From positions 1 through 44,361 of the IMG/VR virus record IMGVR_UViG_3300036985_003218: a stretch of 44,361 nucleotides of DNA. One strand, given 5' to 3'. This document shows, in pieces, positions 1-9,158 of this stretch. The DNA is from a virus. Within the stretch, counting starts at the first letter, position 1. Every line of letters begins with the position of its first letter. The position numbers were made by a program, and so were the translations under genes. A model generated the notes under the pieces. The model worked only from the letters and a program-made list of their open reading frames with translations, had not been told where the DNA came from and ran no database searches.

Positions 1-597
1 CTCGGTGAGCGTAGAACGAACCGGCAAGTAAGTGCTATTACTTATGGTTTGCAACTGGACAGCCTTCTTGGTTCCACCTACATTCAATGATAGATGCCAT
101 GGTATTTCTGGGTCATCTCCCTCATACCACTCGATAAACTTAACGCGAGTTCGTCCTGCCATGCAGTTTGCTCGACGGGCTACACTAGTTCCATTACGAC
201 TACCGCCGCTGTTGGAGTTACCTTCAATCGATGACCACAAACCATCTTTGTAATCTTCTACAATGAAGATATGTGTAGCATCTGAAGGATTCTTTGGATT
301 GATAACCAAGCCAATTGATGCTCTACCTGGTGTGTCAGACAAAAGGTTATGCTGCTTTGCGGCACTCAACCAATGATCGCACGATGCACTGACAGGCAAA
401 GGGAAGTGGTCACCAACCTCATGTGACCACTGTTTTGCAACCTCGGAAACAAACGATGCGCACCAGAACGAACCAACCGGGACACCTACTTGGAGGTTCC
501 ATTCGTCGATTAATGGACTACGATTACTTCCCTCTGGTTGTTCTTTTGTACCCACGTATTTACGTGCGATGTTGATGAATACGTCTCGGTCACCCAT
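1..597 (-). CDS. Endolysin, N-terminal part (CHAP-like), cut by window edge
   Basis: The reverse strand reads open from an ATG at 597 to base 1 (199 codons) and continues outside. The N-terminal ~140 residues match the cysteine amidohydrolase/peptidase pattern of CHAP or TIGR02594-type phage lysins: YVGTKEQ near residue 14, WCASFV with the candidate nucleophile Cys46, HIFIVED with His109, and EGNSNSGGSRNG with Glu125/Asn127. The last visible residues (around 180-199, ending STYLPVRSTL) resemble the start of a copper-amine-oxidase-N-like repeat, often a wall-binding unit in phage lysins. The gene begins 1 nt after the stop of the giant 2842-residue gene, with AGGACA ahead of ATG, so it ends the late operon as seen here. 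It should cut peptidoglycan at lysis, or at entry if virion-bound. The C-terminal domain is not visible. Confidence 0.75.
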   Translation of the reverse strand, partial: MGDRDVFINIARKYVGTKEQPEGSNRSPLIDEWNLQVGVPVGSFWCASFVSEVAKQWSHEVGDHFPLPVSASCDHWLSAAKQHNLLSDTPGRASIGLVINPKNPSDATHIFIVEDYKDGLWSSIEGNSNSGGSRNGTSVARRANCMAGRTRVKFIEWYEGDDPEIPWHLSLNVGGTKKAVQLQTISNSTYLPVRSTLTE

Positions 598-598
598 A

Positions 599-3500
599 TT
601 ATTGTCCTGTGAATACCTTTCGTCCATCACCGTCTGCTAGAAGCTTTAGTATATTAGGTGACTCAGTAACTTCATTACGGTCTTTTACACGATCCTTCAA
701 GTATTCAGCCGGAGTAACTTCAACCTTGAGACCAAGGAAGTTAGGAATCATGTTAGCCAAAGCGTATGCCAATGGTGGGCGATCATACTCGTACGCTCGG
801 TAGTAAGCATCCATAAACTGCGGGAACACAGTTGGTAATCGTTCGATGAATCCATTACTGAATCCACCATTGTCGGCTACTTGCGAACCAAACAACTCAC
901 GAACACGTTCCTTGATAAAACTATCGTAGAAGAATTGAGCAGGTTCGTTTGTTCCGTAGTAAGGTTCACCTACAACTGACTTAGCCTGGGCATTCTGGAT
1001 GCCTTCAATGCCACCGAAGAATGCAGCTGGGTCATTGCCACCAAACATTGACACAACTGTATTGACCAGTGGGCTTGACTTGTACTGGATTTCCTTCTGA
1101 AGGTCTTGTACTTGGTAATACCAAAGAGGAACACCAGACTTCTCAGCCTTTTGTACGTTCTTTGGATCAGTAGATAACATAGCTTGGTACAAACGAATGC
1201 CAAGGCGGTAGTGGTCAAAGATACCAGAGGGAGGATCAAAGCGGAAGTCACCAACGCGAACACGCCCAAAGCTTTTATCTGCGTTAGCCTCGACGTCTGG
1301 ACTCCAGTTTTGATAGAGAATTGCCATTAGCATCATTGCAATCTGGGCGCCGGCGACACGGAGCCACATACTAAGTCCTAGTTTGCGCACCTCTGGATCA
1401 ACCGTGCCATTCTTGTACAGATCGAATACTGGGTTGTCATGCCCCATGACATCACGTACCCACGACATATTAGATAGACCAGTATTGATGAATGGATCAA
1501 TCAATGCACGAGACATCAACCATCGAGGTGCTGTAAACAGAACCTTTGCAATACGGCTTGCGGCTGCATCTTTAGTTGTATCTGTCGAGTATTGGATGTC
1601 ACCAATGGACACGTTTAGAATACGCGCACTGTCTTGCATTGCCTTAGTAAACTTAGCGGATCCTGGTTCGTATCCTTGCGACAACAAGGTCTTGTACCAG
1701 TTATCAAACTGGGTAAGAAGGATGGTGTCATGCAGGATGCTGTTGTACCGCTCAAACTGACCTTGGCCTGGGAGGTGAGCAGTCAAGCGGTTCTTCATGT
1801 ACCACTCGTCGTTAGTACCAAGTTCGTCCACATCCATTAGTGTTGTTTTGCAATCAGCGAGTGTTGCATCTGGATTCTCATTGCGTAGGTTGGCTAACTC
1901 AACCTGTTGCATATCGCTGAATCTCTCATCAATCTCAAACATCTGCATCTTCAAACCGGCTTCACGCGCAAGTTCGTATGCTGGGTTGGCTCGCATCTGA
2001 TCACCAACCTGGTGGTAAACCTCACGTCCAAATTTACGTGTGCCAATCTTTTGCCCATTGACTACGATTTGCATATTTGGTGCAAACCCTTTGAGTCCGG
2101 CTACAAATGCTGCAAAGCCAACCTTTGGACTTGAAAGACCGATGATACCTGCCTGGAGAGTAGTGAATGCTAAGTCTCCAGATAACACCATACGTGTGAC
2201 GTCGTTCAGGAAGTCAACAGCTGCCCACCATCTGCCGTAACCAGATGGGCTACTGCGTGGCATGATGCGCGTGACCGTTGATGGAGCACCAGGGCTGGCT
2301 GGCTGTCGGTATACACGACTACCCATTGCCATACTTGGGTCGTATGGTGATTCAAAAGCCATCTCATCTTCACCGGTAGACTGGAACGCCATGTTTGTTT
2401 CACGCATAGCAGACGTTGCGGTTTGCTTTGCCTTGTGTTTCATGTATGCTTCAGCGACTGGAGAGAGGACATACTTAGTCAACTCAGTAGGAACACCGTT
2501 ACCTACAACCTTATTGGCAAGCGTGTGGGCCTTTGGTAGTACGTAACTATCTGGTAAGCCTTGCCACCTAGCCAATGCACGATCAGTAACAACCTTGACT
2601 ATGCCACCAGGTAATACGATACGCATCGACTGACCAGTACCAGCCATAACTGTGTATGCTGGACCGTACATCTTTTGTGGCGCACCCTTACTCGTACTTT
2701 GCACTAGGTATGGTTCAGTAATCGTAGCCATGTCTATGCCACGCTTCTCAAACTGCCTAGCACCTTGCACTGTCATTTGTCCGATTGGCATATCGTCAAT
2801 CAAGTCTTCGACTGCTTCGTACCAAGACTTAGCCTTGTACAACTTATTCTGTGTAATAGGTGGCAATGCAAATCCACGTGTTGCACGGATAAGCAAACGC
2901 TCGCGCATGGTGCTTCCAGCAAAGTCGCTAGTCTTGTAGACTGCGGTTTGATGGTTGTAACCATTACGATCGAGAGCTTCAATAATCATATTGAACGCTT
3001 CAGTACCTTCATACTGTCTCACGTTTTCAATGGTGACAACAGGTGGATGAATGCGATCAACAACATCAACAACTGCTTTTGCTGTTGTGATGTCTTCATT
3101 TGATTCGGTGTTGGCTGTGCTGGCAACAGAGTAGTTTTTGCAGACTGGTGATGCGTGGAACCATTCAGTCCCAACCATGGATGCAATATCGACATTGCGC
3201 ACATCACCAACTTCGACGTGGTCTCCGTGGTTACTGCGGTATACGGAAGCAATGTTCTTATCAAACTCTACAGCCTTAATAGGTGTAGCAACATTCTTGC
3301 TTCCTGCTTCAATCAAACCACCACCAGAGAAGAATGTACTCAGGTTAATCTTGCCCATTGAATCCATCACTCGCAGTGGGTGATTGTTCATTGGGATAAC
3401 CATGTTGTGCAATGTACTTGTGCCACCTACGGAGTGACGTACGTTGAGAAGTACAACTGAATCACGTCCAGCTGCCTTGGCTTGCGCTTTGTATTTATCT

Positions 3501-6500
3501 ACTCTGTCCATTGCCATGCCGTTGTTCTTTAGGTCAACGACCAATGGGTTGTTCATTCTTATGTAAGCACCACCACGACCGACTCCATCAATTCCGCTGA
3601 CACCATTTGGAATAATGTATCCACCTTCGCGTGGTAACCAAGCATGAGTTTCATTAGGATGAAACGCCATCGTAACGAACCCTGTGCCTGTGCGAGGTTT
3701 GCGCATTGCTGCGCGGTAGTCATTGGATGACTGAGTTATATGACGAATCATGTCAAACTTGGTTGACTTATTGATTTCGTAATCAAGCACAGATATAAGT
3801 CCAGTCAATGCTACGTTGGCTTCATCTGTGTCAGAGGTGTAAAACTCTGCCATCTCGGCAGCCTTCTTTGCATCCGGAGTGTTGTATCCGTAGTAATCCT
3901 TGGACAGAACCTCGATGTCACCGATTAGGTCATCTGTTCGATCGCCACGATGCGCAGCTTTCAATGCCTTCAAGAGTTCAACGCCAGCCATCATCTGGCG
4001 GATCATGACGCGCTCTTCTGACATCAGTTGACCGACAGGCATATCGGCTCGTACGTCTGTGTTGAACACAGCTTCTACCAACGGCTTACCACCGCTCCAT
4101 TTGCGGTATTCAGGTGTCTCTGTTATGGCATACATTGCCAGGGCGGCTTCTGGTGTGTAGCCATTTACCGTTTGTAATACCGAGTAAGCAAACGATGGTT
4201 TGCCGTTCTGATCGAGAACACTGGTTACTTTGCCTTCGGCATCAAGAACTACTCTGCCAGAGTTGACTAATCCGGAAACACCTTTTTTAACAGATGCGAC
4301 ATCTTCTGTTGTTGCAAACCATTGATCCTGGTTCAGTTGGTTCTCGACGTTAGTCTGGAACGTTATATTACGCGGTGATGTTGCAAGTTCTGAGTCATAC
4401 GAACCAGTGATGGTTGGCTTGTTTTTACTAAACCCTGCGAATAATTCAGGGGTTGATGCTTGCAACTCTTTCATGTGTTGCGTGTAGTTTTGCCTGGTCA
4501 TTCCAGCAACCAGGTCAAGTACTGCACTGTTAAAGCCATCAGACCAACCAGCAATACGTGTAATCTGGCTAGGCGTAATCGACTGAACACTTCCGGAATT
4601 CAATCGTACTTGAACTGGTAAACCGGTTTGCGCTTGCGCTTTCATTACGACGCCGAACTGTTTAGTTCCACCAGGCATCATGACTTCAATACTCATGTCC
4701 TTAAACAAACGTTCGGTTGACTTATATGGTGCTTCCCAAAACACTTGACCAGATCGATATTCAGCGTTAGTCGGAAGACCTGCTTCGTCACGCTTTTTAA
4801 TGACAAGATCACGTACTCCGTTGAGATAACGACCTACTTCTTCCCATGTATTCTGAAGTACAGGATCATACAAAAGGCGATCTTTTTCTGAATAGTCTTT
4901 GAATGCTTTCTGGGCGGCGTAGTTTTGTGGGAATTGCCCACGCATCAACGCAGCTTCAAATGCTCCAGCCCATGCTTCCTCGATGTCTAGAGGTAACTTA
5001 TTGTCTTTTCCTCTAGCGGCATGATGGAACCGCTCTATGACTAGCCCCTTGTTTTTGTCGGACATACCGCGAAGCAAAGCGTGTGCAATCTCGTGTACGG
5101 CTGTAGACACGTTACGACTGGAGAATCCAACTATGACATTGAATGCCGTGTTGTTGTCCTTGACTGCACGGAAGATTGCTCCTCGATACTTATCGTCGTA
5201 CGCAGTAGCCTGGTCAAGTACAGCGAATGCCGCAAAACGCTCGCGATAAAACTCGCGCATAAACTCACTGACTGCTTTGTTTACTTCTGGTTCTGTACGA
5301 GCAAACTGACGGAAGTACATACCACGAGTATCAGCGTATTCACCTGGCTTACGGTTAGCCAAGTGTTTCTGTAACTTACCAGTGCTTTCAAATAGGTCAT
5401 GCGCTCTGCCAACTTGTTCGTTGACTTTGTCCAATGCCCATCCACGCGCAAAGCGATCAACAATGTCCGCAATGTAACTAGCAACTTCTGGCTTGACTTT
5501 ATACTGTTCTGCCAATACAGCAGCAAACTGCCGTTTGTTACTGACACGAATAGCATTCAGAAGGAATGTATCCTTACCCATCTTCACAGCGGTCTGCACA
5601 ACTTCTTTGTCGTTGATACCGGCTGGTTCAGTTTCTGCGTATTGCAACTGAGTAAGATCATTACCTTCCTTGGATTTGATCTTGTATCCGTATCGTTCCT
5701 CACGACTGCCGGTTGCTTGCATACCGTCAGGTAAACGAACCTCAGTACTGATCCGGTTGAGGTTAAATATCCCCTTGCTAATAACATCATCAAGCAAATC
5801 TTTGTAGATGTTGTTTAACTCGATGATTTTCTTTTCTTTCTCTGCCTGAGAAAGACTTGGGTCTTGTTCAATCGATGTGCGTTGACGTTTGAATGCAAAG
5901 ATATCTGCTACATTGACTTTGCCAAGTAGATATCGGCGAGACATAGCTGCACGTCCACGAGTGGTGGACCCTGGCTCAAACTGTGGTGCTGTTGGCTCAC
6001 CTGCTTCGGATTCTGAATCCGTTTGCCAAGCCATGGCTGTTTGTACATCTGATGTGTCATACACATCGTCAGGTTGATCTTCCGCAACTGGTTTGCCAGT
6101 TGTAGCGATGATCTCACCAGTCTTCTCGTCAACGCTAAGTGTGTAATCACTGACGAATTGATTGGTTACAACACGACTCCTTGGATCTACATCGGACGTA
6201 CGAAGTGTGTACTGCCACGATGTTGGGTCAATACGTTTGATCGTAATGTCATGTATAGCATTAGCCGAGTTCTCATTGATGGTAATGGCATTGCCAATAC
6301 CAAGACTTTTGATGTGATCACCATGCCGTACGAGTGTATTGTTGATACGTGCGCGAATAGGCTCAGGCAACTCATGGAAATCTACATTGTCAGCATCAGG
6401 ATTTGTATCTACGGTGGGTGAATCACCTTCGCGTACTACAGACGTACTAGTCTTTGGTCGCGGGCCTGGACCAAGTGGTCGCCCAATAGGAACAGTTCCA

Positions 6501-9127
6501 GGCCCAGGCATAGCAGACTTAGGCATCTCGCCATCAGCAGTAGGACCTTCAAAGTTTGTCTCAGCGTCTGGCATACCCATTGATGGGTCGTAACCAGCAA
6601 TAAGGGATTCAGGCACAGTGAACTCACCAATGCCGTCGTGGTCAACAAGTCTTACTTGATAGCCAAACTTGTTACGTCCAACAACAATAGCAGTTTGTGG
6701 AACACCTTTGAATTTGGATTGTTCCAACTTGATGTCAATGACATCAGCATCTTTAAACTTGCCAGATGGTGCGGCGATTGTTGCGACACGCGCAAACTCC
6801 TCACCCATCTTGTTCTTCACAATGCCAATCATTGCTTCACGGCGAGCATCATCCGGCTCATCTTTAGCGGCGCGGATGTCTGCCGCAAAACTACTCTTTA
6901 CTCGTGCGTAAATAGATTTCTGGTCAGGCGTAAGTTGTAGGTGGTGAAAATCCTCACCGTCTTTGATGAATGCTTGGTTCTCAAGTCCGCCCTTTGGTGC
7001 TACCAAGTCTGATAAGGATGTCGGGAACAACCCTTCCGACAACTTACCTCTTACAAGGACTGAACCTGGCTTACCAACATTAATAGATCCGCCGTTAGCG
7101 CGGATGTGTGAACCATCAGGCAAGGCAACAACAAACATATTGCTGCTCTTCTTGCCGATTTGCGATACCACGCGAGCTGCAACTGGGGCGCCTTCATCAA
7201 TCGAAACCTCATCTGGAAATGCAATCTTATCGGCGTTAGCAAATGCTTCAGGTGTGTGAGGTGCTGGGGCTTTGTTTGCAAGAACGCCTTGCTCCTTCAT
7301 CACCTCATCAATACGTTTGGCAACCTTCTTGTCACGGATCTCAGATAGAGGAACAACCTTGATGTTTGACGTGAGATCATTGTTAATATCACGGACTCGG
7401 ACACCAGCGTCACGAGTAATACCCAATATGGTGCGCTGTACGCCCTCTACAGGGTCTTTATAGCCCATGATGGGGTTATGTTTAAATAGGTTGTCAGCAA
7501 CCGTCAGGTTGAACGCTGCGTTGCGAGTGCGCTCTCCCGTCAATGCAAAGTCATTATCTGTGTAAATACTGGCTTTTCGATCTGTTGGATTGTAAACCGC
7601 ATACCGTGCGCCACTTACAACAGGGTTACCTTCCGAGTCCACACCACCCTTGATGCGACCACCCAGGTTGATGCGCTTCCAACCTTCCGGTGTCATTGTG
7701 GCGGTATCTACACCTGTAGATGGTGCTGTTGCTGCTCTACCGGCTAACCCCTCAACGCTAGTCGGGTTAATTTGTGGCATTGCATTGGCACGATTAGCCA
7801 TGAAGTCTCGACCACTAAGAGTGCCAAATACCTTCTTGCCAAACTTGGTTTCTTTTTGGAATAGTGCACCGAATGCACCCTCCGCAAGTATGTCCATTGC
7901 AGACTTACCCGGCATACCGAGTTGTTTTTCTCGATCGGACTGTTGCTTTGCTTGCCAGAGAGACAAGGCGCCTTCGCCTCCACCTTCAACAAAACTGTTT
8001 AGGAATGCACCTTGATCAGTAATACCTTGACGTAATCCGCGCATTCCAGATTGCTTATAACCTTGCGCAGCTAACCTTGTACTAAATCCTTCAGGCTTGA
8101 TGCGTGGCGCAAACATAGAAACTTCAAGTGCACTCTCACCGAAACGAGCAGCAAGTGGATACTTATCTGCCATCTCGTTTTGCTTCTGTTGTAATTTGGC
8201 GTTTGCTGCTTGACCAAGCAACATATTCATTGCGCCAGTACCAGCATAGTTAGCAACGGCGTGACCACCGTATGCTCCAGCTGCACCACCCAGGAATCCG
8301 CCAATCACTTGACCGGCAACACGTCCACCAGGCCCAAACAAACTACCAATACCACCACCAATAGCACCACCAGCGGCACCACCGGCAGACATAGCCGGTA
8401 CGGTAATAGGTAACGCTGCCGCTGAAGCACCAAGTCGCTGACCAGTTACTTGTCCTGCTTCAAACCCAGGTGTACCTTCTTGGACTACAGCAGATGGATC
8501 TTGACCCATCATCCTGGCACCAAGTGCCTGTGAACCTTGCGCGAGTCCTTGCCCCATACCGGTAATACCCTGGGCTACTTGTTGTCCGTAGATACCCATC
8601 TCGCGCATTGGGTCTTTTGCAAACCCAGCACCCGTAATAGGCATTTCGTAACCACTAGCAAAAGGAGTACCTTGTGGAAGTTTGAATCCTTCGTTCTGGA
8701 GGTCTTCTGGTCTGTAACCAGACGCAGCTATCTGAGCGCGATCAGCTGCCGCAACCTGCTCCATGTCTTCGCCATACTGCGCCTTTGCAGCTTGACGTTG
8801 CCCACGCATATCACTCTTAGATGTCCACGGTTTGTATTCACCCTGGGGTGTGAAACCGCCAGCCTGACCACTGTTGGTTAGTTCTACGGCGCGTTCAGCC
8901 ATGTAGGAGCCAATGCGCTGGGCATCCTTAGTACTGATAAGTCCATCCCGTTTAGACTGTAAAAGAGTATCTTTGTACTTCTTACTAAACAGGATGTCAT
9001 CGTGTTTAGAGCCGTCGTACAAAGCCTTTGTTCGACCACTAGGTGTATCAAATCCATACCTTGCCTGTAGTGCTTGAGCTCTTTTTACAATCTGTTCGTC
9101 TTCAGTCAAAGGTTTTTCGGTGCGCAT
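599..9127 (-). CDS. Giant polyvalent virion protein with HExxH peptidase motif and embedded C5-cytosine DNA methyltransferase
   Basis: This is a 2842-residue protein. The N-terminal ~220 residues are charged, followed by a Gly/Ala-rich hydrophobic region (~238-296) that could enter or cross a membrane. A metallopeptidase motif HEIAH lies at 1345-1349, with a possible third ligand at Glu1383/1384 (EEAWAGAF). Around 1850-1920 a segment (YIRMNNPLVVDL) resembles the tail end of ART/PolyVal-type domains, but the catalytic ART residues are not evident. A full DNA cytosine-C5 methyltransferase follows at ~1928-2225: motif I FFSGGG (1932-1937), motif IV SPVCKNYS with Cys1996, motif VI ENV (2034-2036), motif VIII-like RERLLIRA, and motif X GNGVP (2209-2213). 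The ~2290-2842 tail is mainly helical, with a hydrophobic stretch near 2590. The layout matches phage polyvalent proteins thought to be injected with DNA. Packaging is inferred from size and position among late genes. Confidence 0.8.
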   Translation of the reverse strand: MRTEKPLTEDEQIVKRAQALQARYGFDTPSGRTKALYDGSKHDDILFSKKYKDTLLQSKRDGLISTKDAQRIGSYMAERAVELTNSGQAGGFTPQGEYKPWTSKSDMRGQRQAAKAQYGEDMEQVAAADRAQIAASGYRPEDLQNEGFKLPQGTPFASGYEMPITGAGFAKDPMREMGIYGQQVAQGITGMGQGLAQGSQALGARMMGQDPSAVVQEGTPGFEAGQVTGQRLGASAAALPITVPAMSAGGAAGGAIGGGIGSLFGPGGRVAGQVIGGFLGGAAGAYGGHAVANYAGTGAMNMLLGQAANAKLQQKQNEMADKYPLAARFGESALEVSMFAPRIKPEGFSTRLAAQGYKQSGMRGLRQGITDQGAFLNSFVEGGGEGALSLWQAKQQSDREKQLGMPGKSAMDILAEGAFGALFQKETKFGKKVFGTLSGRDFMANRANAMPQINPTSVEGLAGRAATAPSTGVDTATMTPEGWKRINLGGRIKGGVDSEGNPVVSGARYAVYNPTDRKASIYTDNDFALTGERTRNAAFNLTVADNLFKHNPIMGYKDPVEGVQRTILGITRDAGVRVRDINNDLTSNIKVVPLSEIRDKKVAKRIDEVMKEQGVLANKAPAPHTPEAFANADKIAFPDEVSIDEGAPVAARVVSQIGKKSSNMFVVALPDGSHIRANGGSINVGKPGSVLVRGKLSEGLFPTSLSDLVAPKGGLENQAFIKDGEDFHHLQLTPDQKSIYARVKSSFAADIRAAKDEPDDARREAMIGIVKNKMGEEFARVATIAAPSGKFKDADVIDIKLEQSKFKGVPQTAIVVGRNKFGYQVRLVDHDGIGEFTVPESLIAGYDPSMGMPDAETNFEGPTADGEMPKSAMPGPGTVPIGRPLGPGPRPKTSTSVVREGDSPTVDTNPDADNVDFHELPEPIRARINNTLVRHGDHIKSLGIGNAITINENSANAIHDITIKRIDPTSWQYTLRTSDVDPRSRVVTNQFVSDYTLSVDEKTGEIIATTGKPVAEDQPDDVYDTSDVQTAMAWQTDSESEAGEPTAPQFEPGSTTRGRAAMSRRYLLGKVNVADIFAFKRQRTSIEQDPSLSQAEKEKKIIELNNIYKDLLDDVISKGIFNLNRISTEVRLPDGMQATGSREERYGYKIKSKEGNDLTQLQYAETEPAGINDKEVVQTAVKMGKDTFLLNAIRVSNKRQFAAVLAEQYKVKPEVASYIADIVDRFARGWALDKVNEQVGRAHDLFESTGKLQKHLANRKPGEYADTRGMYFRQFARTEPEVNKAVSEFMREFYRERFAAFAVLDQATAYDDKYRGAIFRAVKDNNTAFNVIVGFSSRNVSTAVHEIAHALLRGMSDKNKGLVIERFHHAARGKDNKLPLDIEEAWAGAFEAALMRGQFPQNYAAQKAFKDYSEKDRLLYDPVLQNTWEEVGRYLNGVRDLVIKKRDEAGLPTNAEYRSGQVFWEAPYKSTERLFKDMSIEVMMPGGTKQFGVVMKAQAQTGLPVQVRLNSGSVQSITPSQITRIAGWSDGFNSAVLDLVAGMTRQNYTQHMKELQASTPELFAGFSKNKPTITGSYDSELATSPRNITFQTNVENQLNQDQWFATTEDVASVKKGVSGLVNSGRVVLDAEGKVTSVLDQNGKPSFAYSVLQTVNGYTPEAALAMYAITETPEYRKWSGGKPLVEAVFNTDVRADMPVGQLMSEERVMIRQMMAGVELLKALKAAHRGDRTDDLIGDIEVLSKDYYGYNTPDAKKAAEMAEFYTSDTDEANVALTGLISVLDYEINKSTKFDMIRHITQSSNDYRAAMRKPRTGTGFVTMAFHPNETHAWLPREGGYIIPNGVSGIDGVGRGGAYIRMNNPLVVDLKNNGMAMDRVDKYKAQAKAAGRDSVVLLNVRHSVGGTSTLHNMVIPMNNHPLRVMDSMGKINLSTFFSGGGLIEAGSKNVATPIKAVEFDKNIASVYRSNHGDHVEVGDVRNVDIASMVGTEWFHASPVCKNYSVASTANTESNEDITTAKAVVDVVDRIHPPVVTIENVRQYEGTEAFNMIIEALDRNGYNHQTAVYKTSDFAGSTMRERLLIRATRGFALPPITQNKLYKAKSWYEAVEDLIDDMPIGQMTVQGARQFEKRGIDMATITEPYLVQSTSKGAPQKMYGPAYTVMAGTGQSMRIVLPGGIVKVVTDRALARWQGLPDSYVLPKAHTLANKVVGNGVPTELTKYVLSPVAEAYMKHKAKQTATSAMRETNMAFQSTGEDEMAFESPYDPSMAMGSRVYRQPASPGAPSTVTRIMPRSSPSGYGRWWAAVDFLNDVTRMVLSGDLAFTTLQAGIIGLSSPKVGFAAFVAGLKGFAPNMQIVVNGQKIGTRKFGREVYHQVGDQMRANPAYELAREAGLKMQMFEIDERFSDMQQVELANLRNENPDATLADCKTTLMDVDELGTNDEWYMKNRLTAHLPGQGQFERYNSILHDTILLTQFDNWYKTLLSQGYEPGSAKFTKAMQDSARILNVSIGDIQYSTDTTKDAAASRIAKVLFTAPRWLMSRALIDPFINTGLSNMSWVRDVMGHDNPVFDLYKNGTVDPEVRKLGLSMWLRVAGAQIAMMLMAILYQNWSPDVEANADKSFGRVRVGDFRFDPPSGIFDHYRLGIRLYQAMLSTDPKNVQKAEKSGVPLWYYQVQDLQKEIQYKSSPLVNTVVSMFGGNDPAAFFGGIEGIQNAQAKSVVGEPYYGTNEPAQFFYDSFIKERVRELFGSQVADNGGFSNGFIERLPTVFPQFMDAYYRAYEYDRPPLAYALANMIPNFLGLKVEVTPAEYLKDRVKDRNEVTESPNILKLLADGDGRKVFTGQ

Positions 9128-9158
9128 ATTTAGATTTTACCGTTCAGTCATTTTTAAA

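Noticed and set aside
3500-3720. A complete ADP-ribosyltransferase domain in the giant protein
   Set aside because: Only a segment like the tail of ART/PolyVal domains is visible (YIRMNNPLVVDL). The His, Tyr and Glu active-site pattern could not be found, so it is mentioned but not called.
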